Shown here: positions 10,800 through 23,935 of the stretch, one piece after another
How the letters are laid out: every line of letters starts with the position of its first letter
Numbering within the stretch: position 1 is the stretch's first letter
Assembly: GCA_947359465.1 (NCBI GenBank)
Contig: OX375872.1
Location: forward strand, 83,074,931 to 83,138,930
DNA length: 64,000 nucleotides
Reading direction: 5' to 3'
From: Metellina segmentata
Taxonomy: Eukaryota > Arthropoda > Arachnida > Araneae > Tetragnathidae
Notes under the pieces: model-generated
Seen by the model: the letters and a program-made list of their open reading frames with translations, nothing else
The model's database searches: none
Told to the model about the DNA's origin: nothing
Translations under genes and position numbers: made by a program

Positions 10800-10925
10800 A
10801 GGTCACATTGGTAATCACAGCGGATTTTTGACGACTGTCCGGGATCAATTATCACGTGAAAGATACGAGGGTAATACTTCGTCATTTCAACCACGGTCAG
10901 ATGATGAGGTCAACACCTGAGTTAT
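10800..10925 (-). mobile_element. SINE body fragment
   Basis: The minus strand carries the middle of the SINE body, with the AACTCAGGTGTTGAC, CATCTGACCGTGG and GATCCCGGA-like blocks. The head and 3' tail are missing. Confidence 0.7.
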
Positions 10926-10973
10926 TCATACAAGAAATAAATAGTGTGCACTTTTGACTGAAAAACTTAATGT

Positions 10974-11513
10974 TTAGTTTTGGGGAGCATAATCTATCAT
11001 GCGATGGCTGTTTGGAAAAAATATAGACAGCAACGTTTTTAGATTTCTTACAGCTTTAACACATTGAAAGATTTGGCAAAATGTACCAGCTTTTCCTATA
11101 GTACCAAATGATAGAAATTTTGCTAACAGGAGAAAACAATCAAGAAATATATTATCGTGTATATGGGCAAGATGAATAACAAAGAATTCAATTCGCCGAA
11201 TAAATATTCTTTTGTAAAATTTCAGATCAAACAATTTTTGTAGTTCAAAGAATGGTGCCCTGAACACTATATGAAGGCATGGCTTATCAGCAGAATAAAA
11301 TGAGACTTGCCAAAGGAAAAAGTAACTTGTGCCCGGTATTGAAATGTGAGGTTTGAACAGATTTAAATAAGCAAGAAACGGTTTTAAGTTGTTTAAACTT
11401 TCCTCAGACGTTACCCCAGGGGCAGAAATATATTCAGCGTTGTGCAACACAGCTCCAAGCAATTGCAATTGTTCTGCAGGCATTTTGTCCGAACTTTGAC
11501 AACTGCAGTACAA
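10974..11513 (-). CDS. Unassigned 179-codon open frame
   Basis: This is one of the longest uninterrupted frames in the window outside transposons. It starts with an ATG at 11513 and ends with a stop near 10974. I do not recognise the protein. It begins MYCSCQSSDKMPAEQLQLLG and is rich in Phe, Leu and Ile in its second half, without a clear signal peptide or motif. The plus strand opposite has many stops. It may be a remnant of an unrecognised transposon, one long exon, or chance. I see no obvious splice sites or promoter. Confidence 0.3.
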   Translation of the reverse strand: MYCSCQSSDKMPAEQLQLLGAVLHNAEYISAPGVTSEESLNNLKPFLAYLNLFKPHISIPGTSYFFLWQVSFYSADKPCLHIVFRAPFFELQKLFDLKFYKRIFIRRIEFFVIHLAHIHDNIFLDCFLLLAKFLSFGTIGKAGTFCQIFQCVKAVRNLKTLLSIFFPNSHRMIDYAPQN

Positions 11514-12004
11514 TCAAACACAGACTTAAAACACAATTATCGGCTAAATATGTATTGCATATTTATTATAAAATACACACACATCAAAATTAATAAACTT
11601 ACTTTATTTAAAACCAAGGCATACTTTAAGAATTTGCAGTTGATAACTTTTGAAGTTAAATACTTTGTTATTGACACATAAGATGTGTTATTTATAAAGT
11701 GTTTGTAGTAATTTGGGGTGGTGTAGGGAGGTTATTCCGTAGCTAAAGAAGAAAAGAAAGGTGTGGCAAAAGAAGCGCGCTTTGCACTGTAGAACATCGT
11801 AACTTATGATTAAAATAAAACCGGCCAAAATTTTGATAAAATTAAGGAAAAATTGTTCTTCCAAGTATGTCGCAGTTTTAAGCACTTTCTGCTGCCAGGG
11901 ACGTTATAAAAAAATTGACGCTACAAACAAGGTACTACGCAAATAAAAAGAATATTAAAAATTAAAAAAAGAAGTGAAAAACAACGTTCCCCAAATAGTA
12001 TTAA

Positions 12005-12056
12005 TAGCCCTTTGCTCCAGTGCGATGTTAATTGGAATGCCTACCTAATACATACC
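12005..12056 (+). mobile_element. SINE 3' end fragment
   Basis: AATAGCCCTTTGCTCCAGTG, then CGATGTTAATTGGAATGCC and TACCTAATAC. This matches the last 50 bp of the SINE family. Confidence 0.65.
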
Positions 12057-12850
12057 CAGATGATATCTAATCTTTCTACAAAGAAATATTGAGTTAAAGG
12101 TTTTCTTTCTGGAATTACACTCAAAACTTCTATGATGAGGAAGTACTTAAGAAATAACAGAGTTGTTTCGAATTTTTACGTAGCTGAGTATACTATTGCT
12201 TGCTACAAATTAAATATAATTTCACTAAAGCTAAAAAAAGAGTAAGAAAAATTAAAAAATATTTTGAGGAAAAAACCCAATTTTACCTGTAATTTTTTTA
12301 AAAGAAGGAATTGAATCAGTTGTTGATGACAGACTGAAAATTCTAATTCGTTTAATTGAATCTAATATGAGCTTTTCAGGCACTTTAATTAAGCATAATT
12401 ATATTAGCTTGATTATTAAACTATGTGTAAAGTCAAATGATATTGGATTACGTTCCAGTGGCTTGTAAATGAAGTCCTTTAAGCTAACAAGGTTGTTTTT
12501 CATAACGTGAAGTTCTATCACTTCAGAAGATTTCGTCCATACATCCGTTCATTGGTCCTTTCACTGATTTCAGGGGAAATAGCTTGCAGCTTTTAGAATA
12601 TTAAACATAGCTTCAACAGTCACTAGCTTCATTTAATCGATTTTAACACTTTCTGACAATTTGAAACGTTTCTGGGGAATTCATGGCGAGGAGAGTGACA
12701 ATAACTTCCTTGGTTTCATTTGTCATAAATTAGTAAATCTAAAGAAAGATTAAATGTGTGAAATCCTTTATTTAACAAAATGACAAACTTTCGACTTTAT
12801 TAAATTATTAGCACTAGAGAATCATGTTCTTAAGAATAAGATAGATGGGC

Positions 12851-12856
<6 letters not shown>

Positions 12857-12906
<50 letters not shown>
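12857..12906. repeat. (AT)n microsatellite
   Basis: About 25 perfect AT dinucleotides. Confidence 0.95.
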
Positions 12907-12910
<4 letters not shown>

Positions 12911-15116
12911 ATACTTCTAATATTAACATCAAATTATTATTTTCTCCGAAAAAAATTCTGAATACTCTTCAAGCTTTCTATCTCTCCACAGTTTTTAATA
13001 ACAGTTTGTAAGATTTTGTTTTGTGTTGGGGTGATATTTTTCATTTGATTGAGATAGATTACAACAGGCACATTCATGTGTTATTATCATGTCCATTCTA
13101 GTTAAATGTCATGTCAGTCGTGTCGTGTAAGTCAAATGTCACCGTTTGCATTTTTCACGGCTTTGGAGTTGTCGATTATTTTCTCACTGTAAATCTGTTC
13201 CTAAGAATGGTAATTGATGGCTTGAAGAGCATCTATTATTGAAGGGTAGGTGAATAAGCGATGAGGTGTGAGTTCAACACCCAGACAGTTGTTACAACAT
13301 CTATGCTTTTGGGTTCCATCACAGCGAATTTTCATGCCTTTAAAATGTCCTGTTCTTAATTTGGATATTGTGGCGGTGGTTTTCTATCGGCGTTAATTTC
13401 ACAAATTAAGTGTTTAATTTTAATTTTTGTGACAGGAGTTTGAAATTTGCCAAAGTAATACGAACAATAAGAGATATTGGGGTTTGTTCAGCACTTCATT
13501 TCTGGATTCCCTTGTCAACTGGTCTGTAGCTTTATTTCCTTCAATGCACACGTGAAGGAAACAACTGAAGAATGCATCTATTCTCAAAGCAAAAGAGAGG
13601 GTTTTGAAGAGTTTGTGCAGAAGTGAATGAAGGCACATTCATCAAAAAATCATATAGGTAATTACATAACTTCCTCAATAAACCAATGCAACACGTATTA
13701 TTAATTTTAATACCTTTGTGTTATTTCACCTCTCTTTTGAGCTAACTTCAGAAGGTTCACAATTAATTGTTTTACAATACGAAAAATGGCACACATGTTC
13801 TTCGAAAAACGCTTACTGAAAACTAAACTGTGCGTAAAATCCTTGCTCTTTCATACAAAAGAAATCTTTAAAATTCTTGACATTGAATGGAACCCAGAAT
13901 CGATTCACGAACTCATTGGAAACTGCGAATAGTGATGAAAAATGCTTGGCAAACACAAAACAGGATGGATGGAAAGGCTTTCTTTTCCACTGAGTGAAAA
14001 GATGGAAGATAAAAATTCTACGGAATATTGATTTGGAAATTTCTAAAGCATAGAAATTTCTAATACCCCCCCCCCCCCCGAATCGGAAAAGTAAACTGCT
14101 TTTTAGGTAAAAATAAACGTATAATTCTATTTTCTACTCAAAATATACCTCCAAAATATTTCACTCGGTACAAAATGGCGTGTTCTCTTTTAAGTAATTT
14201 GCACAATCAAAATGATTTATTTTGACCACCTGAGAAGCAATTTTTCATTTATCCATGTATTCCTTCATCAATCTTCGTAACATTTATTTTGATACATTAG
14301 GAAGATGTAACGTGAATTACGAAGAATTTTTTGTTGGAGCATTACTTTTTAATTGAGGAGCAATTCTATGAGAGAAGTTACAAAAGGAAAAATAAAACAT
14401 TAATCTCAAAATTCTTCATTTATTGAACGAAGAGTTCTTTCATGGAATTCGATTTTTAAATTATATGATATGTGTGTAATTTCAGACTTCCATTTATATC
14501 ATGGCAGTCAAACAAAGATGTTAGTATGGTACATAGGAAAGACAAAAATGTAATCTATTTTCCATTTTTTGCTGTGACATCTGAAGCTAAATAATCTGGA
14601 AGAAAATGTGTCATTCGTTGAAAAATATTCTTTAAGATTTTTTCACGATCTATGCGAGACATGAATTACTTTTCAATGTATTACAGTAAGGAAAGTAAGC
14701 TTGGTATTACTCAATGAACGAATTTATTGTTCGTAAGTGGATAAGATTACCTTTTCTGTTACAGACATCTAACCGAAGGTTTGTTGTATTTTAATCCTTC
14801 TCCAAATGCGTAGTTTCTTTCTTTATAAATATCTTGGTATCGAATCCTAATACGTATTTGGTATCTGGATTTGTTCTAGGGTAAAGTAAAAAAAATATTG
14901 ATTTTGGTTATAAACTTTGTTTTGCGAAACTTTCAATTTTGATCATTAAATGTATTATGTAATTGGTTGAGGGTCATTCAAATCTAGTGTTCTAAAATAA
15001 ATTATTTGATAAAGAGGAAAAATAACGAATTTTCAAAGTATTCCTTTTCTGTGAAGGACAGTAAGCATTCACTAGAAATGCGATTTAATATTTTTCTATA
15101 AATCTTTCTTCTGAAT

Positions 15117-15250
15117 GTGGCCGCCATGTGACCGTGGTTCCAAATTACGAGGTGTTGTCTTCGTCACTTTCCTTTGGGGGTTGACCTTTGCAAATAGTCC
15201 GTTATGTTGTTCCAGTGAGAAGTTAATTACCTGCCTACCTACCTATCTTA
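15117..15250 (+). mobile_element. SINE 3' half
   Basis: Starts within the body (GTGACCGTGGTTCCAAATTA) and runs to GAAGTTAATTACC with a CTGCCTACCTACCTAT tail. The tRNA head is missing. Confidence 0.75.
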
Positions 15251-15342
15251 TGTAAGCAGAATTGTTTTTCTCAAATGCCCAACACTCAATGACCCTTGTC
15301 AAGCAGCTTCAAATATCTATGTACGTGCTAAACATTTTAAAG

Positions 15343-15348
15343 TACAAG

Positions 15349-15390
<42 letters not shown>

Positions 15391-15394
15391 CTTG
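15343..15394. repeat. (AT)n tract bounded by an inverted repeat
   Basis: CAAGAATAATATAT on the left and ATATATTATTCTTG on the right enclose an (AT)n core, so the whole tract can fold into a long hairpin. Confidence 0.8.
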
Positions 15395-15410
15395 TGTAAT
15401 ATATATATTT

Positions 15411-16294
15411 AAACCGGTCTTTTTTATATATATTTATTGATCATGAAAAAATGCAAACAAACTTTTAACTTTTCTCAACATAAATTCCTGCACGCTCTAC
15501 ACATTTCCCCCAACGTTTCGGAAGCTTATAGATCCCGTCTTCAAAGAAACTTTGTGGTTGAGTTGTCAATCAACTGCTCACGCGTTCCTCAACTTATGTA
15601 TTTTTCACAAAGCGTTCTTCTACCAGCGCTTCTTTCAATGGTGCAAACAATAATAATTACAGGGGAACAAATCTGGGCTGTAGGGAGGTTGTTTAAGGGT
15701 TTCTCAATACATTTCCTCCAGTTTATTTCTGGTCAAACTGCTTCGTGAGGCCTGGCAATGTCATAGAGAAGGATGACATCTCTGATGGTCATATTCTGCC
15801 TTTTGTTTTTGTAGGCGGCTTTCACTGGCTGTAACAGCTGATAATAGTAGGGGGCATTCCCGTACATCGATCGTTGAGAAAATCAATGTTTAAAATTTCC
15901 TCTCCAGTCAAAAAAGACTGTTGAAAGAACTTTTCCGGCTGAGAGACTAGTTTTGGGCTTCACGGGGCTGGTTTCATCTTTCGTTCGCCACTCTTTATTC
16001 GCCATTTTGGATTCCGGAATATAATAATGGACCCACGTCTCATCACATGATGGAATTTCTGATGTTTAACGCTTTCCTTCGTAAAAACTTTTCTATAATC
16101 CGTTTGCATATCGGATGACGGAACCTCTTGCTCACTCATTGCTGTACTGAGGAAGGAACGAAAAGAAACAGGGTCCCTATCGGGTTCCTCAACTCATAGC
16201 ACATTGTCCATAAACACCCCACTGTATCAGTCCGCTCGGGAACCTCTGAAGAGACGAGGAGCAAAAAGTCCGGTTTATATTTGACTCACCCTCG
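15411..16294 (-). pseudogene. Mariner family transposase pseudogene
   Basis: On the minus strand a mariner DD34D catalytic region can be read. It includes ETWVHYYIPESKMANKEWRT with the first Asp just before it (DETWVH), GKVLSTVFFDWRG, then RDVILLYDIARPH, where the usual LLHDNARPH has lost its Asn and His. Near 15440-15540 lies a block like SETLGEMCRACRNLC, where the usual C-terminal RWQKCIE-like part would be. Several stops and frame changes break it and the N-terminal DNA-binding half is scrambled. The right end reads, reverse complemented, CGAGGGTGAGTCAAATATAA next to TA at 16295-16296. The left end keeps only AAACCGGTCTTTTTT, matching the inner part of that repeat. An old, inactive copy. 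Confidence 0.75.
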
Positions 16295-16330
16295 TATTTT
16301 TTAAATAAATATTTGACAACTTCTTAAAGT

Positions 16331-16382
16331 AGGTAGGCAGTTAATTACCGTCACAATGGAGTCACACAATGAGCTATTGCCT
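16331..16382 (-). mobile_element. SINE 3' end fragment
   Basis: TAGGTAGGCAGTTAATTACC at the start is the reverse complement of the family tail, followed by the TGACG-like and CAATAGCTC-like blocks. It lies just outside the decayed mariner at 15411-16294. Confidence 0.65.
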
Positions 16383-16384
16383 TC

Positions 16385-18418
<2,034 letters not shown>

Positions 18419-18957
18419 GCTTAAATTATAACTATATGTATGTTCACTACGTTTAAAAATCAAGGGTAACTGATTGCAGTGTCGTAAAGCATATTAAGTT
18501 TTACCTGAGTTGAATTTGTAAAAACTTGCAACAATATATTCCGGTGTATTAATGTTTTAATCAGTAGAAAGGAGATGGCTTACGGAAGAATAAGATTCAA
18601 GCTCCACCTAACTCAATCAAGTTAGAATAATTTCGTCACAATTATACTTTCATTTCAGATTGTTGCGTTGATATGAAAACGATAAAAGGAATTGTCATGT
18701 TCGTGTACGAAAATATTCTTTGAAATGGGGTCCTGGGGAGGACTTTCATTGACCACGAGTCACGTGTTTCCTCTGGACATTCATGTTTCTACCGAGTGCG
18801 TGATTCGATACTCAATTGCCGTTAAAAAGATTCAGCCTCTACTTGTTCAGAGCTATTTTTAGAATCCAGTGAGGAAATATAGATTTCCCTACGCGTAGCA
18901 TTTTATTATGGCTCAAACATGCAACTCTACTTGACTCCCTTGTGCTTTGCGTGTATC

Positions 18958-19133
18958 TTATTCTCTTTCAGCCACTTGAACTGATAAAGCAAACAGAAAT
19001 TCAGCTTTATACGAACAAGCAGTGCAAGCATTTCCACAAACTTCCATGTTTCGAATGACGCCTTCAATACTAAATCGTGTTTTAGTACATTTGTCCACGC
19101 AGTTGGTTTGATGGACGGCGTGTGATCGGAAAG
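18958..19133 (-). CDS. Candidate terminal exon with five cysteines (unassigned)
   Basis: On the minus strand TGATTGTGTTTAG, a possible splice acceptor, is followed at 19133 by an open frame that runs in phase 1 to a stop at 18960-18958. It encodes a short peptide with the spacing C-x3-C-x15-C-x3-C-x2-C (NCVDKCTKT, then MEVCGNACTACSY) and a tail ending VQVAERE. I do not recognise a family. The cysteine spacing suggests a small disulphide-bonded or metal-binding segment, but no signal-peptide exon was found upstream. It could equally be chance. Codon choice is unremarkable. Confidence 0.3.
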
Positions 19134-19221
19134 CTAAACACAATCAGTTTAGACTATAGAATTCATGTTTTGTCACGAATCTTCCTTATGAATGTTTCAG
19201 ATAAGGAAGATAAGGCACGAG

Positions 19222-19965
19222 AAAAGGCATCCGACTACTCCTCTCAACTGCTCTCACTGTTTTGCTTTCCACTTGTAATGAAATCTAAAAATTGATGTGA
19301 GAGTAGAAAATCTAATTGAATTTAGCATACAATTTTTAAAGGCATCCGACTTACTCCTCTCAACTGCTCTCACTGTTTTGCTTTCCACTTGTAATGAAAT
19401 CTAAAAATTGATGTGAGAGTAGAAAATCTAATTGAATTTAGCATACGATTTTTAAAGGCATCCGACTTACTCCTCTCAACTGCGCTCACTGTTTTGCTTT
19501 CCACTTGTAATGAAATCTAAAAATTGATGTGGGAGTAGAAAATATAATTGAATTTAACAAACAATTTTGAAAGGCATCCGACTTACTTTTCTCAACTGCA
19601 TTTGCTGGCTTGCTTTATACTTTTAATGAAATCTGAGGATTCATGTGGGGAGGGAAATCTAATTATGAATGCAGTAACAAATTTTTAGAAATCCTACTTA
19701 ATCTTCTCAACTGCATTCTCTGCTTCTCCTCCTCAGATTTCATTAAACGTCTTTCTACTTTTAATGAAATCTGAGGATGATTGATGAGGGGGCGGAAAAA
19801 AAGTATTTTTCTAAATGCAGTAAAAATGTTTTTAAGGTCATCCAACAACTCTTTTCAACTGCTCGTGCTGTTTTGCTTTTTACGTTTGATGGACTCTAAG
19901 GTGCGGAAACTAATTCTAAATGCCGTGACACATAGTTGAAATCCTAATATATTAATCTTTTCAGA
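19222..19965. repeat. Tandem satellite, about 116-bp unit
   Basis: Units begin at the motif GGCATCCGAC at 19226, 19341, 19457 and 19573, then diverged copies near 19688, 19835 and 19942. Each carries TCTCAACTGC and TAATGAAATCT. The first three units are almost identical; later ones are increasingly different and one is longer. This looks like an array that is still homogenising at its left end. Confidence 0.9.
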
Positions 19966-20479
19966 TGTGGTGGGACGCTACTCAAAATGATTGAGACTAA
20001 GTAATGGAACTGCAGAGGTATATAAATATTTTCAGAAAAGTGAGAAAATTGAAACATCTTTAAATGAAATCGCACTAAAATGTCATATTTGTCTTTTTCG
20101 CTAATTTATAGCAAATAGTTTAAATTATTTATGGGATATTTTTTCCCTGTTTGAGAAATTTTGAAATATTTTTCTCAGTATTTTAAGGAAATTCTATTTT
20201 TCAATATCCTTAATTTCTCTTCTTTATATACAGAACAAAATACAAAATTAAAATATAGTTATGATTCCATTGTTTATCCATATTCTAAGCCCATTGGTAA
20301 ATGCATTAACGGATTTTTGAAACGTATTACGAAAACTTTTTGTTGTAACTGAACTTTCTTTAAATTACCCCTTAGATTTTAGTGTTCTCGTATAAAACAC
20401 AATTAAACATTTTACTACAAAAGGTTCCGTTTTTTTTTATTAATAAGCGTATAATAGAGTGCTTAAAAATCGAATCTCC

Positions 20480-20705
20480 ATAGTTTTCAATAAAAGCAAG
20501 CAGGTTTTTATGCATAGTGTTTACATTAATGGTATCTAAATCTCTATTTCCATAAATTATACGTTTCTTTTGTATACTAATGGTAAGGTTCTTTTCTGAT
20601 TCAATAAAAGCAAGCAGGTTTTTATGCATAGTGTTCACATTAATGGGATCTTAATCTCTATTTCTTTAAATTACACCTTTCTTTTGTAGACTAATGGTAA
20701 GGTTG
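20480..20705. repeat. Two-copy tandem repeat, 114-bp unit
   Basis: The block CAATAAAAGCAAGCAGG to CTAATGGTAAGGTT occurs at about 20487 and again at 20601 with few changes. A minus open frame spans both and repeats NTMHKNLLAFIE, which is a by-product of the duplication. Confidence 0.85.
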
Positions 20706-21277
20706 TTTTCTAATTATGCAATACGACTGCTTCCTTCCAAATGTTATAATTGACGTGTACGTATAGCTCAGATGAGAAATATGTATGAGAAAACTAAGTG
20801 AACTATCTAGACTTTATTTACATATTCTTAGCTATTGTTTTCTGTTTTAGCTTTGGATAAATATTGTGATGTATGTGGGCTACTATTCTTAATGGCAAAT
20901 CACCTCTTGCTGAATTTACAGCATTATATGCTAGTTACCGATTCATTTTCCATCTGAGTTCCCTACAGATGAATGACAAGCAAGATGGACAAGTTCTTTA
21001 AAAAGAACGTATGAGTGTTATTTTTTTCAAATGTCTATAAAAGCACATTTTTGTCAATTTTTTATAAAACCACTTTTAACACACGGAGCCTTTTATCCAT
21101 ATAAAATAGATTTCGTAAATGAAGCAGCATCTATTAGTGTGGTGCTGTTGAACATACCATCTTCCACATTAACCTTTGGACAGAGAGGAGAACAAGATTT
21201 CCTCAAAACTTCAGAGATATCAATGAATGACCTCACGTGCTATAAAGAAACCGTATGAGTCACGATGAATATCATAG

Positions 21278-21545
21278 ATAACCTTCTACAGATGGAATTA
21301 GACTCATCATACAGTGACTACAACTGTGATTAAAATAAGTCTAAAATTTAATTTAGAAAAATAAATAACCTATAGATGAAATTAGACTCCTTATCCAGTT
21401 ATTACAACTATTATTAAAATAACTCTTAAATTTAATTTCGGAAAATTAATTATCTTCCTCAGAAGGAATTAGACTCCTCATCTAGTCATTCCAACTCTGT
21501 GATTAAAATAACTCTTTAATTTAATTTTGGAAAATAAAGTTGTAT
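21278..21545. repeat. Three-copy tandem repeat, about 87-bp unit
   Basis: Units start near 21278, 21365 and 21451. Each has GGAATTAGACTC-like and GATTAAAATAA-like blocks followed by TTTAATTT and GAAAAT. Confidence 0.85.
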
Positions 21546-23935
21546 AAATAAAGTATAAATGTTTCCCGCATTTCCTTCGGTCGTATAACTCTGTTCTCTA
21601 CTGTGGTAGAAAAACTCTTTAAAAATATACTTAATAATGTCAACTAAAATGGTTGAAATATTGTACAATTGTTTCCTGCATGTCCTCAAATGAAATTTTG
21701 TTTTTGAATTTGTTTATCGAAAATTGTCTCTCAAATCCAAGTAACAACTATCCTTCGTCCGTTTAGATACGAAACACATTCAAATGGTAATAGAGGACAG
21801 CTTTTATTTAGCTATCTTTATACTTTCTGGTAAAATTATTGCCCAATATTTCTTATTAGTGCACCGCACATGGTGCATGCGCTTATTCTTATGTTATTCA
21901 AGTGTTTGTGGTCAAATTAACGGCAACAGGAATTGGGAACTGGAGAGAAGTTATAGATGTTAATTGGTAATTTGCGAGAAAGGAGTACTATACATTTATC
22001 CTAGATAACAACCTATACTAAAAATATGCTATTCCAAACAAGGTTTTCCGTATTTTTAGAATTTATCTTTGATTCCATATATTCTATGCAGATGATGTGA
22101 AGGTGATGGAAATGAAGATGAAATGAGGTTTTGAAGGATAAAGACAAAATGCTTCGTGATAAAAATACATATAAGCACATTAGTACATGTAATATGAATC
22201 AGAGCAATATCTCGTTGGTATTTATTAAAATCTACTGGAACTTGTACAAATACTTCTTTCATAGAATGCACCCATATTATGTTGAGTGGTTATTAACTAA
22301 GTTATATGGGCATTTCGAAGTATGAAAGTTCCATTAGTTTTCAAACTTTAACGCTTGAAATACGACTTAAAACTAACGATTACGTTTATTAGATTAAGAA
22401 TATCATTTTATATTGCCTACTTAGAAATTTGGATATAAGTGCAGATTACTGACTATTAGTTTTGTCAATATTTAATATTCCGAACAATCAATAAGCAACA
22501 CTTTGTAACTTGAGTACATAATTTAATACAATTACAACGTAAAATGGTTATCTCATCACTTTTAAGTTCATTATAAGAACACAGAAGCATTTTACTTCTT
22601 TCAACACTTCATATTTTATGTAAAGTTTGTTTAACTCGCTTGGAAACAGTGTTGTACTTTTTAGAGGTATTAAGTGATTAATTTCAAATCTCCAAATCTA
22701 ACAAAAAATACTCATTTATTCTCCTAAATTTTGACTGCCATTGTGCGAGATCTATGCGAAAGCATAAATCGCAGCGGAAATCATGTCTTCCTTAATGGTA
22801 ACTTCCTAAAAGTTAGTATTGCTTCCACCTACACAGCAATCTCGTTATCAAGATTTGTGAGCACGTGACATTTATAGTCTTTGTGAGATGGTGGAATGCA
22901 ATAAATAGTTCGCCTCTTTTCAAATGTCGTTGGATTCAAGCCAAGAGGAGATCACAAATGATAGGATAATGCTGGTACGGTATCAATATCTGCACCACAG
23001 TCAAGAGATGCACAGAAAGCAGAATTCTCCAATAAAATAGTTTATCAACGTATTAAAAAATCAAGGTTGTTAACTATTTTTTATCTGCTTTTACATATTT
23101 CCACTAAATTGAAAAGTCCATGTAAAGCTGTTTGTTTTAAAGGAAATTCGAATTGGAAAATTAAAATTGGTCTGGTAAAATCTTACTTCTTTTTATTTGA
23201 TGGATTTCATTTCTACCACGACGAAGGCTCCAATCTGGAGAATTGAAGTTTCTACAAAAGTGCCTTCAAAGTTTTGAAGATTCGGGGGAAAAAAATCGAG
23301 TTACGACTCAAAGGTTGTTTTCTCAAGAAAATCGCCATTTCCACAAAAAAGCAAGATGATTCGGGACCTTGTCATATTGTAAAACATGAAATGGCGAATC
23401 GAAAATGCAGTTAGGCGAAAATAGCCAAAATACAGATTGGTGCCTTTTGCGTGGTAGTAATGATATAAATTAAATTTATCTAAATCTAATGTTATATCAT
23501 TTATAAATACGAAGCTACTTCGAGTCGTGTGAGAACACAACTTTCAAATCTTCCTATTTCAATGACATCCTTTAGACAGTCGGGAAGTTTTAGAACTATA
23601 TATATATATATATTCCAGAAATGTAATAAAATATTCTTGAATTTAATATAAATGTATGTACACATTCTTTAAAATTCAGTAGATCGAAACTGGAGTTCTT
23701 TAAAACTGAAAAATAAACAATTAATCCTTTCTCTGAAAATTATTGCATGTTAAATGTTTGAATAATACTGTTTAAATATAACTAACGAGACATCTGGTCA
23801 CTATCAAAATGATCAGATCTGGACGGACGAAATGTCGTATTAAAACCACTCGGAGGGTTTAAGAGCATGACATGTTTTCAAATAAAATGTATTTAAACAC
23901 AATGGGAATTAAATTGCAGAAATGAAATAAAACTA
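21546..23935. other. No gene seen
   Basis: AT-rich, with a short (TA)n near 23600. Short open frames at 22056-22325 and 23301-23540 lack any recognisable domain. Confidence 0.5.

Larger units (their letters stand above)
11690..15110. other. No gene seen; (AT)n tract and a SINE scrap
   Basis: AT-rich. It contains a SINE 3' fragment (12005-12056), an (AT)n tract (12857-12906) and a C homopolymer near 14067-14078. A minus-strand stretch at 12480-12760 faintly resembles a hAT C-terminus but is too broken to call. Confidence 0.5.

Noticed and set aside
12480..12760. Possible hAT C-terminus on the minus strand
   Set aside because: Short blocks only (TVEAMFNILK-like), too many stops and no neighbouring conserved parts.
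19222..19965. CRISPR-like array
   Set aside because: Units are contiguous 116-bp tandem copies with no short repeat/unique spacer pattern, in an animal genome.
20372..20638. Minus-strand protein with repeated NTMHKNLLAFIE
   Set aside because: The repeat in the peptide comes from a DNA tandem duplication in non-coding sequence; no codon or family evidence.
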